DNA of 64,000 nucleotides, taken from Neurospora tetrasperma FGSC 2508. Taxonomy: Eukaryota; Ascomycota; Sordariomycetes; Sordariales; Sordariaceae. The notes beneath the pieces are model-generated. The model made no database searches, was not told the DNA's origin, and saw only the letters and a list, made by a program, of their open reading frames with translations. Positions 23,970-35,865 of this stretch are shown piece by piece. The translations under genes were made by a program, and so were the position numbers. The stretch's first letter is position 1, and each line of letters starts with the position of its first letter. Location of the stretch: contig NW_009799179.1 of NCBI RefSeq assembly GCF_000213175.1, forward strand, positions 1,003,713 through 1,067,712, given 5' to 3'.

Positions 23970-25913
23970 GGCGACAGATGATATTTAAGGCGGGGCTCGT
24001 AAGGTAAAATGGTCGAGGATGGTTGGAAGTATTAGGATGTTGTACTAGAAGAGGGAGGTGTTAGGAAGGTATCATAACTAATAATCTGGCAACCGAGGTG
24101 CCAACTGAGATTGCATTGGTCTCCGAGTCGTCTTCGAGTTCTCAGGCCGATGTTCTTCCATGTAGCCTTGGCTTGGTGTTTGGATCATGCCGCGGTCCGG
24201 CCAGAAGGTACACCTCAGAGAACGAGAGGGGAAGAACCAGTGGGGGAGGCTGTCTTGCATACCTAATAAATATAGAAAGAAAAAAAGAAACCAACAAGAG
24301 CTCAACAAGGGGAAGGAGAGCTCTGGAATCGTGATATACTACAGTAAAGCGTAGAGTTGTGATATGTAGAAGGGAGAGATCCTGCAGACGGCAAAAGAGG
24401 AGAAAGTTCAAGTCGAAAGTTGAGACTTTGACCGGTTGGTGGATGGGACGGAAGCTCTCGAGATGCGGCCACTGCACTGGCCAGTGGAACGACCTGACGG
24501 AAGGACAGCTGTCGGTGTGTCACGATTTCCCTTTGCTGGCCCAATCTGGACAGCTTTCGCCATTTCATCTGTCCTCGCCCCATCTGAAATGTGGGGTAAA
24601 GCCCCTCAACAGCTGTTCTGGAAGCGCCTCCCCGCCAGGGGACTGGTTTCAGGGGCTGTCGCTCGGTACTTCAACACTACTTCAACTCAGCGCTTCGATA
24701 GCAGAGGGCTAAAGTATATATAAGTACCTTCGACAGCCTCAGACATCTTGGCGTCTCTCATTGCACCACCACCACCTCGGCTCTTGTTATCTGCAACCTG
24801 ACATGTCATCACTGAGGTGAAGCCTTTCACGGCGAGCTTCGTCTCCCACGGGAGGTTCGGTTTCGCATATAGAAATTGAACCTCGGATTGTCAAAGTCCG
24901 CGTCAAGCACAGCAAGAAGGACCATGACTGAGATTTGGCCTCTCTCTTTCTACCATTTCTTATCTCATGCGTCAAAGACCAAAGCCTTCAGCTTTAACGT
25001 GACCTCGCGAAAATTCAAATTTGACGATTTCCCAGCTTCGCCAAAGCCAAGGAACTCTATACGGTCTGTTCCCGTGGCCAAGACGTGCACAATGGGGCTG
25101 ACGTCGAAACCAAGTTGGAGATGAGACTTCCTAGTGTATACCTACCCAGGTGGGACGTGTTGGTGATTACTCTTGGGCATGACTTGATTGTAGATGAGTA
25201 TAAGAGGAATATTCACGACAAAGAGGAGTTGCCAGATTGGAGGATCATACTATAGAAGCTGGGATGCTTCTGGGGTTGAAAAAGTAACTTCGTAGTGGTG
25301 AGCGTGTCTGTGTAAAGGTGGGTGAGTTTTGGGTAGTTTTCAGCTCATATATGCTTAGGCCTGTAGGTTTAGTGAGCATAAATGTTTTCGACGTAACGAA
25401 GCTCTCGTACGAATATTTATAACATCCATGTCCAAGATCACAGCTGTTCTCTTCTGCAAGCTTCCACTTCCGATTGCGTCGCCCGCAAACGATTGGAGCA
25501 TATAAGCTGAGTGCTGTGACAGCCCAGCTTCCCAAGCTGCCGAGCTAGAGCTTCAAGCAAGGATCAAGCTTCATAGAATAGGAACGGTTTGGGGAAGAGC
25601 TACATATGCAGGATTCATCGACGATGACAGACGACGTTTTTCGCTTTCATATGACCAAGATACTTTGAAGCTATATAGGTAGTTGTCAATTGTGACCAGG
25701 CAAGCAGTATGAATATTTTGGTGCCAATGGCAGTATAGCGATCGGTCTCTGCATATCAAACACTGGGTTGGATCACAGTCACAGTAACTTCCAAAATTAG
25801 CTGGCTTGTTTTTTCACTTTTACAGTTTTATTCACGCTGCTTGACAACAGACTATCCCAGGTCACGTTGAAACAGTAGTCTAACAACGCAAATCATCCGA
25901 CCAGTCGAGATGT
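23970..25913. other. Intergenic region between SND1 promoter and sod-1 3' end
   Basis: No supported gene. The left part should be the SND1 promoter. A TATA-like run (TATATATAAG, 24713-24722) sits in plus orientation with no convincing gene downstream of it; the next plus-strand frames are under 85 codons. Confidence 0.5.
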
Positions 25914-26823
25914 TTACTGGGAGATACCAATGACGCCGCAGGCAGGACGGGGACCGGCGTTACCAGTCTTGAGGGACTCCTCGTTGCCACCCTTGCCAAG
26001 GTCGTCAGTGCCGGCGTGGACGACGACGGTGCGCTGTTGGAAAAGTTAGCAAGGGGAAACATTGTAAATTGTGATCTGTGGGAAAACATACGCCAATGAC
26101 GCTCTCGGGGCCGATGAGCTTGACGAGGTTGTCAGTCACGGTGCCCTTGGCGTTGCCCTGGGCATCGGTCTCAATGTTGCCGAGATCACCGACGTGGCGG
26201 ACCTCGGCGGTGCGGTCACCGTGGGTGGTGCCGTGGGGGTTGACTGCGGGTGGGTAAGGGCACATTGGTCAGTCTAGCGCTTTGATGATCATCACTTCCG
26301 CCCCTCTTCCACGTTACACGTTCCCTGGGCTCACTTTACTTACAGTGAGGGCCGGCAGAGGTGCAGCCGTTGGTGTTGTCACCGAAGGTGTGAATGTGGA
26401 AGCCGCGCTTGGCGTTGGGGTCGTTGCCAGAGATATCGTAGGTGATGGTGGTGGGAGCGGACTCGGACTCCTGCTCGAAGATCACGGTGCCCTTGACGTT
26501 AGAGTCACCACGGATGACAGCGACTGGACGAATATGAAAGAGGTTAGCCGTACTGTCTTCTAGCCAATAATGCAGGGTCCCGGTAGCCAAAGAGGTTCTC
26601 CAAGTTCCTCTTGCGTCAATCGTCGAGGGAGGTGACGACTGAGGTACCCATCAAGGTGTCCGGCCATGAGCAGAAAACTCGCTCAAACCAACGCGTGGGT
26701 AACCGATCCCTCCACTCGGATCGTCTGATGGCGGATGGGTAGCCGCAAGGCAACCTCGAGAACGTGACGGTGGGATGAATGTGACGCATTGTAGACGGAA
26801 TCGTGCTTACCAGCCTTGACCAT
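25914..26823 (-). CDS. sod-1: Cu/Zn superoxide dismutase
   Basis: Converts superoxide to oxygen and hydrogen peroxide; mainly cytosolic. Four coding exons: 26811-26823 (13 nt, ATG GTC AAG GCT G), 26344-26523, 26092-26243 and 25914-26033. They total 465 nt and 154 residues, the exact family length. Metal ligands are visible: HIH in [11 protein letters not shown], the bridging His in GPHFNPHG, the later His in TTHGDR and RHVGD with its Asp, and the copper His in VVVHAGTDD. The disulfide cysteines are in NGCTSAG and PACGVIG, and the active-site Arg is in GPRPACG. From memory the sequence is nearly identical to Neurospora crassa SOD-1, which is the best clue to the organism. The first intron (26524-26810) is long for this gene. 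Splice sites GTAAGC, GTAAGT and GTATGT are all canonical. Confidence 0.98.
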
Positions 26824-28800
26824 TTTGACGGATTTAAAAGTGCTTGGGTAGAAGCAGTTTGTTTGGGTATCTGGAAGGTTGTGTGTTTACTGAAGCAGAA
26901 GAAGCAGCAGAGAAGATCTTGGGAGAAAAATCGGCTACGTTATACTTGAACCTGAAGAAGCGGGGAGCCACGGGGGAACAGCAACAAGTCCGACGTCCGT
27001 CCGAGGATCGTTGGCGTCCAGGTGGGGTTCGTCAGGCAGGGGATGAACGAACCAGAACCCCGCATTGCCGTCATCTCGTTCTCGCAGTATGATTGAGTGG
27101 CGCTTACAAATTCGGCAGCAGTTCCGGCCACACTGGAAAGAAAGCCGTTACATATGAGGGGTCTTGGCATTGTCATTGTCAGGACAAGGGGAAACATGGG
27201 AGATGATGTTGTTTTGGTGCCTCAACTCGAGACGGGAGCTTGATCCAACTTGGATGGTCTGAATTGCCAGAGAGGAGCATATTTGCTCGGCATCTTGGGG
27301 TACCGAATGTCAACGACAGCATCAGCAGCAACAACCGAACATGACCTTTGCTAGCAAAAAGCGACCGATATGTGTGTACGACGACATCGGCCAGCACTTT
27401 GGTGTCATTGATCGCGGGGCCGTTTCAGAATTCCATGAAGTGGGGTGTTTCCTCTGGCTTCCTTTCTGTTCGCACCATTTTGCCCTGATGCCGTTGATCC
27501 GACCATCTGATAAGATCTTGATAACCTCGATGCCGGTTGGAGACTCACTCGATGACTTCAAAGTCTAGATTCCGAGCTGCCCATATGTACAAAAGACAGA
27601 CCTAGGCCGTGAACACGGCGGCTGCCGTAGGGCTGAAAGCACCCGACCATGCCGAATCCCAAACAGTCCTTTGTTGGATATTGCCGCGGCAAAGAGGGAA
27701 TCCGAAGGCTGAGGCATTCCCCTTCTGACACCACGGCGTCCAATGCCCGCGGTCTGCGCCAACAGTGAATACCTATTGCTAGAGACTTTGCTTGATGAGT
27801 TCAAAGCCGATTCCTCCGGACTATAAGATATCGGCTTCGAGCAGCCCAAGAAAAGAGATGATGCACGGGACCCTGCTAAACAATAAACAACCAGGGGATA
27901 GCAGAAAGTAGAACAGAGAGTTTGACAGGAGTCCCTGGCAATTGAATCAGATCCAGGGGAACATCTAAGCAAACTCGAGGCTGATTGGCCACTTTACTCT
28001 TTCTCTGTGTGTAAACCAATTCAACAAACGCCCAGCAGCCAAGGCTGTACACGCGCTGCTTCATCATTTCGACCTGATCACTTGGCTACCCGTTTCCCTG
28101 TTTGAGGAATCATCGCTTAGATTAGTTGTAGTATTCTCTTTATATTCCGAGGTGACGAGTCGTATTTGATGTACTGTGCTTGCGCTTAGGTCAGTCTCAA
28201 CCACAATACAGATCTGAGATGCTCTTGTGAAGATGGGATGGCGAGTGTCAGATGGGCTAGAGTGTGACGACAGTGAGCCTAGGTTATAATACGATAAGAG
28301 ATACATAGCTTTGCTGAATTTACATACACTAGCGTAACTGCTTGGGAGCACAGACCAACAACCCTTCCTTTAGAGCTGCCAGTTGTTTTGCGTGGGCTTG
28401 CTTGCTGAGGCGCGCAGACCTCATCACTTGCATCATGTCATTCTCCTGTCACAGTAAACAGGCTCTAGACAGGTACCTCTGACTTAACCTAAGCAGGTCG
28501 GTTGCCTCTCGCGCACCTCACAAATTACAAGCCAAAAGAGAGGATGCCTTGCACAATTAGTTGCACTTCAGTTCGGTTTCGAAACCTCCATCCATTCGTC
28601 TATGTTCTATTAACTGCCGTTACACCATGACGTCTCACCGCTAGGAGGTTACTTATTCAACGGGCTTGGCTGACCCAAGTCTGGACTGAGTGTGGCTTGG
28701 ACTTTTGTTCTGCGCAGGCCGCCATCCTTGAGCTGGCCTCCGTCAATTCGTCTTTAAAGCAGAAATCGACAACAGATCAATTCTCTGCTTTCTCACCCTC
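26824..28800. other. Intergenic region, sod-1 promoter side
   Basis: No supported gene. The first several hundred bases should be the sod-1 promoter and 5' untranslated region. The remaining open frames are short and do not resemble known proteins. Confidence 0.5.
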
Positions 28801-29168
28801 CTATTCACGGTAAGGACTCTTGCCAAACCCTGACTCCTCCCTCATCTGATCAATTAGATCTCTGGCCTCCTCGAAGCCCTCGGGGGTAGGCTTGATCCCG
28901 TAGGAAAGCATAAACCCTTTCTTGCCGCCCCAGGGCTTGAGGTACTCGTAGTCAGACATGGGTTGGCCAGGGTTGATTTTGGAGAACTCGGTGACGCTAG
29001 AGATAGGAAGAGGGTTTAGGTCAGACCCATAGAGAAGCGAAGGTTGGGTTTCACTTACTTGGGATTGGCAGAGGATTTTCCTCCAGAGGAGTTGTCTCCT
29101 TGGGCGTTGGAGGACTGACCCTTGGAGCTACCCTTGTTGTTGTTGCTGTTTCCGTTGTCGCCAGCCAT
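28801..29168 (-). CDS. Small unknown protein (101 residues)
   Basis: No function recognised. Two exons, 29059-29168 and 28801-28996, are joined by a 62-nt intron with a GTAAGT donor and a CTAG acceptor. The frame is kept and the total is 306 nt. The N-terminal third is Asn/Ser/Gly-rich and hydrophilic (MAGDNGNSNNKGSSKGQSS). The C-terminal two thirds look folded and conserved, with aromatic and charged residues (PMSDYEYLKPWGGKKGFML, then YGIKPTPEGFEEARDLIDQM). There is no signal peptide or membrane segment. Clean splicing, an ATG start and this composition argue for a real gene rather than a chance frame. It probably belongs to a fungal-specific family of small proteins, but that is inference. 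Confidence 0.75.
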
Positions 29169-30575
29169 CTTGACTTTTGTCCGACGGGTGGGAGTGAGAT
29201 TGTTAGACTGTTTTCTTTTTCAACAACCTGTGTCAGGACAAGATCGCAATACATGCAATGGCTGGTAATCTGGATTGTATTCAAGTGATGAAGATGGAGA
29301 AGTCCAGATGGAATCCCACCAGGCCACCAGGCCTGGGCTTTATACCAGAGTGAAGTCATCGTGACTACCATGTGCAGCAAAGCACCTGCTGTTTGCTTCA
29401 TGACAGGCGCTGCCTGACAACCAAGTGAGTCGACTGTCAGTAGGCAGGTCCAGTCAGAGGAACATTGTATACCTAAGTGCTTGATACTCAAACTATGGGA
29501 GTGACCTTCCTCTGAACGGGAAGTGAAGAGACAGAAACCCAAAAGTTTGAAGCGACAACCCTGACCATGTTGCAGTCAGTCCCCGCGCTGTGACAGGGCC
29601 GAAGACAGCGCCAGCCTTGTGTGCCGTTCTGAAGGGAGGGAGGCGTCGGTGGGAGCCTGGAACCTAACTACCTACCCCAGTTGTTGCGCGCAATGTACAA
29701 GGCCCCTAAATTACATGGCCAAGGGAACCGTGATAGACCTAGAAGGAACTGACCTAGGAGAACAGCTACCTAGGACCGGACTGGGGGTCTTTACAGTCCC
29801 GGGCAGGTCTTACCCGAGCAGACGTTACATATTGACGGCGCCGTCAGGCCCGGGCAGTGGTTTACCTGGGCTGTTATCGACCCCCATCCGATACCTCTAT
29901 ACCTAGTACGTACTCTACCCTACCAAGTCATACACATCACTTCTCGCCTGCGCCTTGTGACAGGCCGCCGACTTGGACGTTCGTTCGACAAGAGTCAGAC
30001 GCCGGAGTCCGACTCAATGTGATTGCATACCTCTACATCAGTCTGCGTCCGGCACGCATGCCAGCCACCCGAGTTGCAGGATCCTACATTTCAAGGGCAA
30101 CTATACAGTAGTTTTCCAATATCACATCAAAACCATCTCACCCAACTCGGCGGATGAAGTAATCATTGGTGTAAAGACGTGTACATACGATTACGATACA
30201 ACAAAAAGATACCCGTCGGATAGGACATAACGGAGGCCCCACTGGCCGCGCGCTAAATGCCACCCCCAGACTGCATCTGACTGACAACAAGCTGTTATCC
30301 TACCCACGTGCATCCCATTCAGACCTTACCACCACCGAGCGACCTTGCCTGAATCCGCAATCCCGTCGCCGTTGTTTCCGACACTTGATTTCGCTCTTAT
30401 CGACCCGTCACGGCCTTGCGTCTGGTGGTAGGTTGCTCGAGAGTTCGACGCCACGAAGCCATCGCACGAAGCTGCTCTCGCCTGAACCTCGGCGCCGTCT
30501 ATCGTGGTCGTCTATCTATACACCCAACAGTCAACACCGACAACGACGACACGACACGACAGACACTCGAGCGCC
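29169..30575. other. Divergent intergenic region: 101-residue gene and Rho GEF
   Basis: The two flanking genes are transcribed away from each other, so both promoters lie here. Two CCTAGG words sit 16 bases apart at 29753 and 29769. The region from about 30300 to 30575 probably is the 5' untranslated region of the Rho GEF. Confidence 0.5.
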
Positions 30576-33500
30576 ATGTCGTTTCGCGGCGACGAATCAC
30601 GCCGCTATGGCCATGTGCCGCCTGCTCAATACCCCGTCGCCGGCGCCGCGCAGGACAACAGCAACCCGCCGTATCCTCCCCAGCGACGCATGAGCTTCAA
30701 CACGGGCGACGATGCCGCCATGTTCGACCCGAGCGCTGCCCGCCAGCAGCCCGCCATTTACACTGGTGGAGTCCCCGTTGTCAGCAGGGCCGAGGAGGAG
30801 CTCTTCCTCGGCAGCCCCACGTCACAGGATGCGCCGGCCGCCCAAAATCGCCTCAGCTACAAATCACAGCACATCGCCATGGCGGGCTATCAACACCAGT
30901 ATCAGGCCCAAACAAGCGCGCCGCCGCCCGCACCGGCGCACTCGACATATAACCCCCAGGCCTTTGCTCGCACTCAATCGACCTCTCTCCCGTACCACCC
31001 CGCCCCGGCCTCGAGATACGGCGCTCCGACGAGCCCGACCTACGCGCCCACCCCAACAACCTACACTCCGCCAGCTTATAACCCGGCGGCGTACGCCAAT
31101 ACAAATACGGCGACACCGCAGAGACATTCTTCAGTCGCTTCAGTGGCTTCCTCGGGATACAATGGATACACGTATGGCTATACTTCTCCCGGCATCCCGC
31201 AGTCTGGGTTTGGGCAATCTCCCCAGTCGTCTACCGCTCCATCCATACCCAGCTATGAGCCTGCCCGTAGTCCACAGTATCCTCCGTCCTCTGCCACCGC
31301 CACATCACCGCAATATGACCAATCCTACCCCCCGGCGAATGCGTACAACACTCAGCAGTACTACGGCTCCTATCCCGTGAATGCCTCGGGCATGGCGTAT
31401 AACACCATGACATCTCAGGCGCCCTATCCCACTGCACATGTTCAGATGCCCGCCGGACCTAGTTACGCTTCTGCGGATCACGCCGCGTTTTCCGGTCGGA
31501 ACTCTAGATCAGATTCCCAGGTCTCTGCGCCATCTCCTCCGCCGCATTCACAAGCACCCGGGGGGCTTACAAGACACCCGACAAATGCTCCGCTGCCTAG
31601 CCGTCCCATGGATGACTTGCCAGAGCACCATAGCTGGGGGCCCAACGGGCAAAGTAATGAGCTGCAAACCCAAGACGCCTTGTTCGGTGATATCATCTCG
31701 GAGGTGGAGCCACGACAGTACCGTGGCGTTAATGGCAACATATCAGAGGACGACCAGGGACTGCACCGCTACAGTTCGACTGCTTCGACAAATGTGGGAT
31801 CCGCTGCAGCGGTACATCGCTATCCTTCTAATGCATCGACAGTGAACAGAAATGATATCCCCGATACTTATCCCAATACTTACGACTACGATGACGACGA
31901 GAGCGACCCCGAAGGTGCTGCTGGCCTTCTAGCCATGCAGGAGGACATGGACGACCGACGTTTTGGCTTTGGTGGGATATCGTTCCCGACTTATATGGAG
32001 CCTCCGGCAGCGCAGCAGCAGACCTCGCCGACACACCCGATACAGCCGCCGGGACACCAACGGGAGTTACCACCGCCGCCTGAGGAACAAGGTACGGACA
32101 GTGATTTTGGCGGAATGGATCTCGGCTTGTATGGGGGTGGCTATGCGGGAAACCTGCACTACGGGAATGAAGTTGGCTCCCCACCAGCAACTTCTGCCCA
32201 CTTTGACCAAGGGCCCAGGCCGTTGCCATATCCGCAAAACACGGGAAGCGAGTATGCTCCGTTCTCCCAAGCTGCGGTTGACTATGGTGGAACCGGTGGC
32301 CTTCAGGCCCCGCAAACACACCGGCTGAGCTTCGATGAGGGAGATGAGCATGTCTCGATTCACTCCAGGCACAGCGGAAGTGACTCGCCTACGAAGGAAG
32401 AGTATCCCGATATGTTCTATCATCCTGGGATATCTAATCGGCCTCTTCCGGCTGTTCCTCCTCTTGGCGAAAGCCGTCCAGTACTGTCGGTAGTGCCCCC
32501 TAGTAGGGTCGCTTCTCAACAGGGCTACAATCTGGATGTAAATCAGCGGCTTACGTATGACCAACAAGGTCAAGCTGCAGTGGAGAGATCGATATCACTT
32601 TCCAGCCACAGCAATACCCCTCCTGTCCATACACCGGCACGATCCAGAACCGATGCCGCTGAGGAGCGGAGGAGAGCATTGAAGCATGCTAACCAGCATC
32701 ATTCTCATCTGAGCCACCATAGTGTGTCTCAGGATGGCTACGACTCTGGGACACCAACGTCGCTTGCTGCCTATGATATGATTACCTTGCCTGGCAGGAA
32801 GAGGAAGTTCATTCCATCGAAGCTCACGGCTACGGAGATTAAGCGTTGCGCCGAACCGTGGGCGCTCAGTAGCGTTACTGCCTGGATTCGTGAGATGGCA
32901 GACGGCGAAGTGGACCTCAAAAGAAAATCCATCGAAGAGGGAATTGTGAAGCTTTTCTGTCACAAGGTTCCTACCATGAACGTTGCTGACGCGGAAAGTT
33001 TGAGTGCTACAGTCGTGGACTCGATGTTTGCGTCCGGTCTCTTGATTCCAGATGAGGAATGGGTCAGGTTTGGAACCGGCCACATGACAGGTGTCTTGTG
33101 GCAACTCACTGGCCATGGTTGCTACGCGCCCAAGCTGCATGAGGCTGAAGAGTCTGCCCCTAAACTTAACGACAACGGCATTCCAGTAAGGTGCTACTCG
33201 CATCACTGCGGTAGAACGCTGAAGAAGGCCAATCTGGATCACCTGCTTTCTGATGATCCCGTGGTTCAGGACTGGGCGACCTTCCATGGAGTCAAGCCGG
33301 AGGATTGCGAAAAGAAGAGCAAAAAGGAGATTGAGAGACAAAATGTCCTGCACGAGATTGTCACCAGTGAAGAGGAGTACATGGCCCAGCTCGACGTCGT
33401 TCGGCTCCTCTACAGAGATCAACTCCGCGTGCACCAGCCCCCTGTTCTTCCCAACAGCAGGAGGGACAAGTTTCTGGAAGCAGTCTTTGGTAAAGTCGAT

Positions 33501-35865
33501 ACGGTGCAGCAGATCAACAAGGACCACTTGCTTGCCCAGCTGAAGTATCGCCAACAGGAACAGGCGCCCTTCATTGTTGGGTTTAGTGACTTGTTCAGAG
33601 AGTGGATTCGCAAGGCCAGGCCCATCTACATCGAATACTGCTCGTCTTATCCGAATTCGGAGTACCTCATCCGAAAGGAAAGTAATAGGAATATTCTCTT
33701 CCGTGAGTTTCTGGGACACGTACAAAACCATAGGCGGTCCAAGCGTTTGGGATGGACCACGTTTGTGAAGGCGCCCATTACACGTCTGCAAAGATATTCT
33801 TTGTTGCTCAGCACGGTTTTGAAGAACACGATTGAAGACAGTGAAGAGAAGCAGAACCTTATCAAGGCAATCGACGAGATCAGGTCAGTCACAAAGGAGT
33901 GCGATGACAGAGTTGCTGAGATGACCAAGAAGGTGTCCTTGCTTGAGCTACAACAGCAGCTAGTCCTTCGACCCGGTTTCCAATCAGTCCTGAATCTTGA
34001 TCACCTTGGGAGAGAGCTTCTCAAGCAAGGCGAGCTTCAGCGACAGGGTTCCAAGGGAGTACGCTGGGTTGATACACAGGCCCTGCTGTTTGATCATTAT
34101 TTTATCTTGGCCAAAGCGGTCTCAACCAAGGACGGGAGGAATGAGAAGAAATACGACGTGTCGAAAGAGGTAAGCCCTTGTGTGATATTCCACCGTGTAC
34201 CCTGCTGACAATTGTCTACAGCCTATACCCATGCCACTCCTCTTCCTGGAAAGCATGCACGACGAACCTGTTACGAAACAAAAGGGTCTCGCAGCACCTC
34301 TGACCCGTACAGCGGCTACCGCTGGATCCGGGACACAGCTTAACAAGATTGCCTCTAATGGAGGCGATCGGCCCGGCCTGGAGCATTCAGCAACAAGTTC
34401 GTCTATGGGATCCCTCACTACCGTTACCCGTCTAACAAGTTCAGGTGTCGACGATGGAAAGATCATCTACCCCTTTAGGATAAAACACCTCGGCCACGAG
34501 ATTTACACGCTCTACGCTTCCTCTGCCCTGGACCGCTCGGAGTGGTGTAAGGCGATTGTGGACGCGAAGACAAGACACGCCGAAGCGCTACATGCACAGA
34601 ACGCCGAGCCTTTCCGCTTGCGAGTTCTTTCTGACGGTGCTTTCGCGTACGATTCTTATTCATCCTTCGGCAGGCAGCCAGGCGTGCCGATTAGTGGGAC
34701 ACCGTTAGACAGGGCGATACGAGGAATGGAGGAAGTATACGGTAAAGGCCGCGGTCCCCCGCCGGTATGCAGAGCTCAGGTAAACTGTGCTACCGCTTTC
34801 AAATCGTTCGGCAAGTCCATCATCGCCATTGGCACGGATTATGGCGTCTACATCTCGGAAGCATCCAACCCCCGAGGCTGGACACGCTCTGTCCAGATCA
34901 ACAAGGTCACCCAGATCGCAGTCCTCGAGGACTTCTCTGTCTGCATTCTCATCTCCGACAAGTCACTCATCTCCTACCCCCTCGACGTGATCGCGCCCGT
35001 CTCCAACTTTCCGTCCCCCGTTCATGATAACCCCAGACGGGCTCCCCAGCGTCTTGCCAAAGATGTCACCTTCTTTGCCACTGCCCGCATGAAGGACCGC
35101 ACCCTTCTCTTCTACAAACGCAAGGAAGGCATGCACAACACCTTCAAGGTCCTCGAGCCCGTCTTCCAAAAGGCAACCGAAAAGAAATCCCGCATCTTCG
35201 GCAGCCGCAAATTTGGCTCCGGCGCGACCGAGTCCTTCCGCGACTACGACGAATTCTACATACCCGCCGAGTGCTACTCGCTCAACTTGTTCCAAAGCTA
35301 CATCGCCGTGGCCTCCGCCAAGGGCTTCGAGCTGCTGACCCTCGACAAAAAAGTAACCCAGTCCATCCCGCGCGACCTCAACCTCCCCGCCATCGCCAAC
35401 ATCGCCTCCCGCATCAAGGACCAGCGGCCCTTGGGCATGTTCAAGCTCAACGATCAGGAATTCCTCCTCACCTACGAGGACTGCGCCGTCTACGTCGACA
35501 AGCACGGCGAGATCTCGCGCACTTTGATCATGGAGTACTCGGGCAAACAGAAAAAGGCCAAAGCAGCCACCATGTTTGGCCAGTACCTCCTCTTGTTCAA
35601 CGAGGATTACGTCGAAGTCCGCAACGCCGAGAATGGGCGCTTGCGGCAGATCATTGCCGGCCGCGATGTAAGGTGTTTGGACTATGGGTTTAGAGGCCCC
35701 ACGGGCAGTGGCCAGCAGCATGCGCAGCCGCATACTTTGTTGCAGGCGGGAGTGCTGCAGGATACTAAGGGGACGGTCAAGATCTGTATGAGTCATCCTG
35801 AGGTGCCTGGTGGACAGATTGTGTTGGAGATGTTGCTTAACGATGGGCATGCGGAGAAGGCTTAG
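30576..35865 (+). CDS. ROM2: Rho guanine nucleotide exchange factor, Rom1/Rom2 type
   Basis: Activates Rho1-type GTPases, which control cell-wall glucan synthesis and the cell-integrity pathway at the plasma membrane. Exon 1 is 30576-34169 (ATG at 30576, MSFRGDESRR) and exon 2 is 34222-35865; the 52-nt intron has a GTAAGC donor and a CTACAG acceptor and keeps frame. The protein has 1745 residues. Residues 1 to about 730 are Pro/Ser/Gln/Tyr-rich and disordered. A DEP-like domain lies at about 750-850 (WALSSVTAWIREMADGEVDL). The Dbl-homology catalytic domain starts near 920 (NVLHEIVTSEEEYMAQLDVV) and includes a helix with KAPITRLQRYSLLL. A PH domain, split by the intron, follows. A C-terminal CNH (citron homology) domain lies at about 1385-1700. 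This DEP-DH-PH-CNH order is that of Rom2-class exchange factors. The long antisense frames across it are not genes. Confidence 0.92.

Noticed and set aside
22140-23981. 613-codon plus-strand open frame antisense to SND1
   Set aside because: It mirrors the SND1 codons in a Leu/Gly/Val-rich antisense frame, as expected from strong codon bias, and matches no family; the minus-strand protein is unmistakable.
30504-30575. 24-codon N-terminal extension of the Rho GEF
   Set aside because: The extension would begin at a GTG; the first ATG in frame is at 30576 in good context.
32595-33791. 398-codon minus-strand open frame inside the Rho GEF
   Set aside because: It lies opposite the catalytic and DEP domains of a clear gene and has no domain of its own.
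34963-35850. 295-codon minus-strand open frame opposite the CNH domain
   Set aside because: Antisense shadow, rich in Gly/Val/Leu/Asp as is typical for the reverse of a codon-biased gene.
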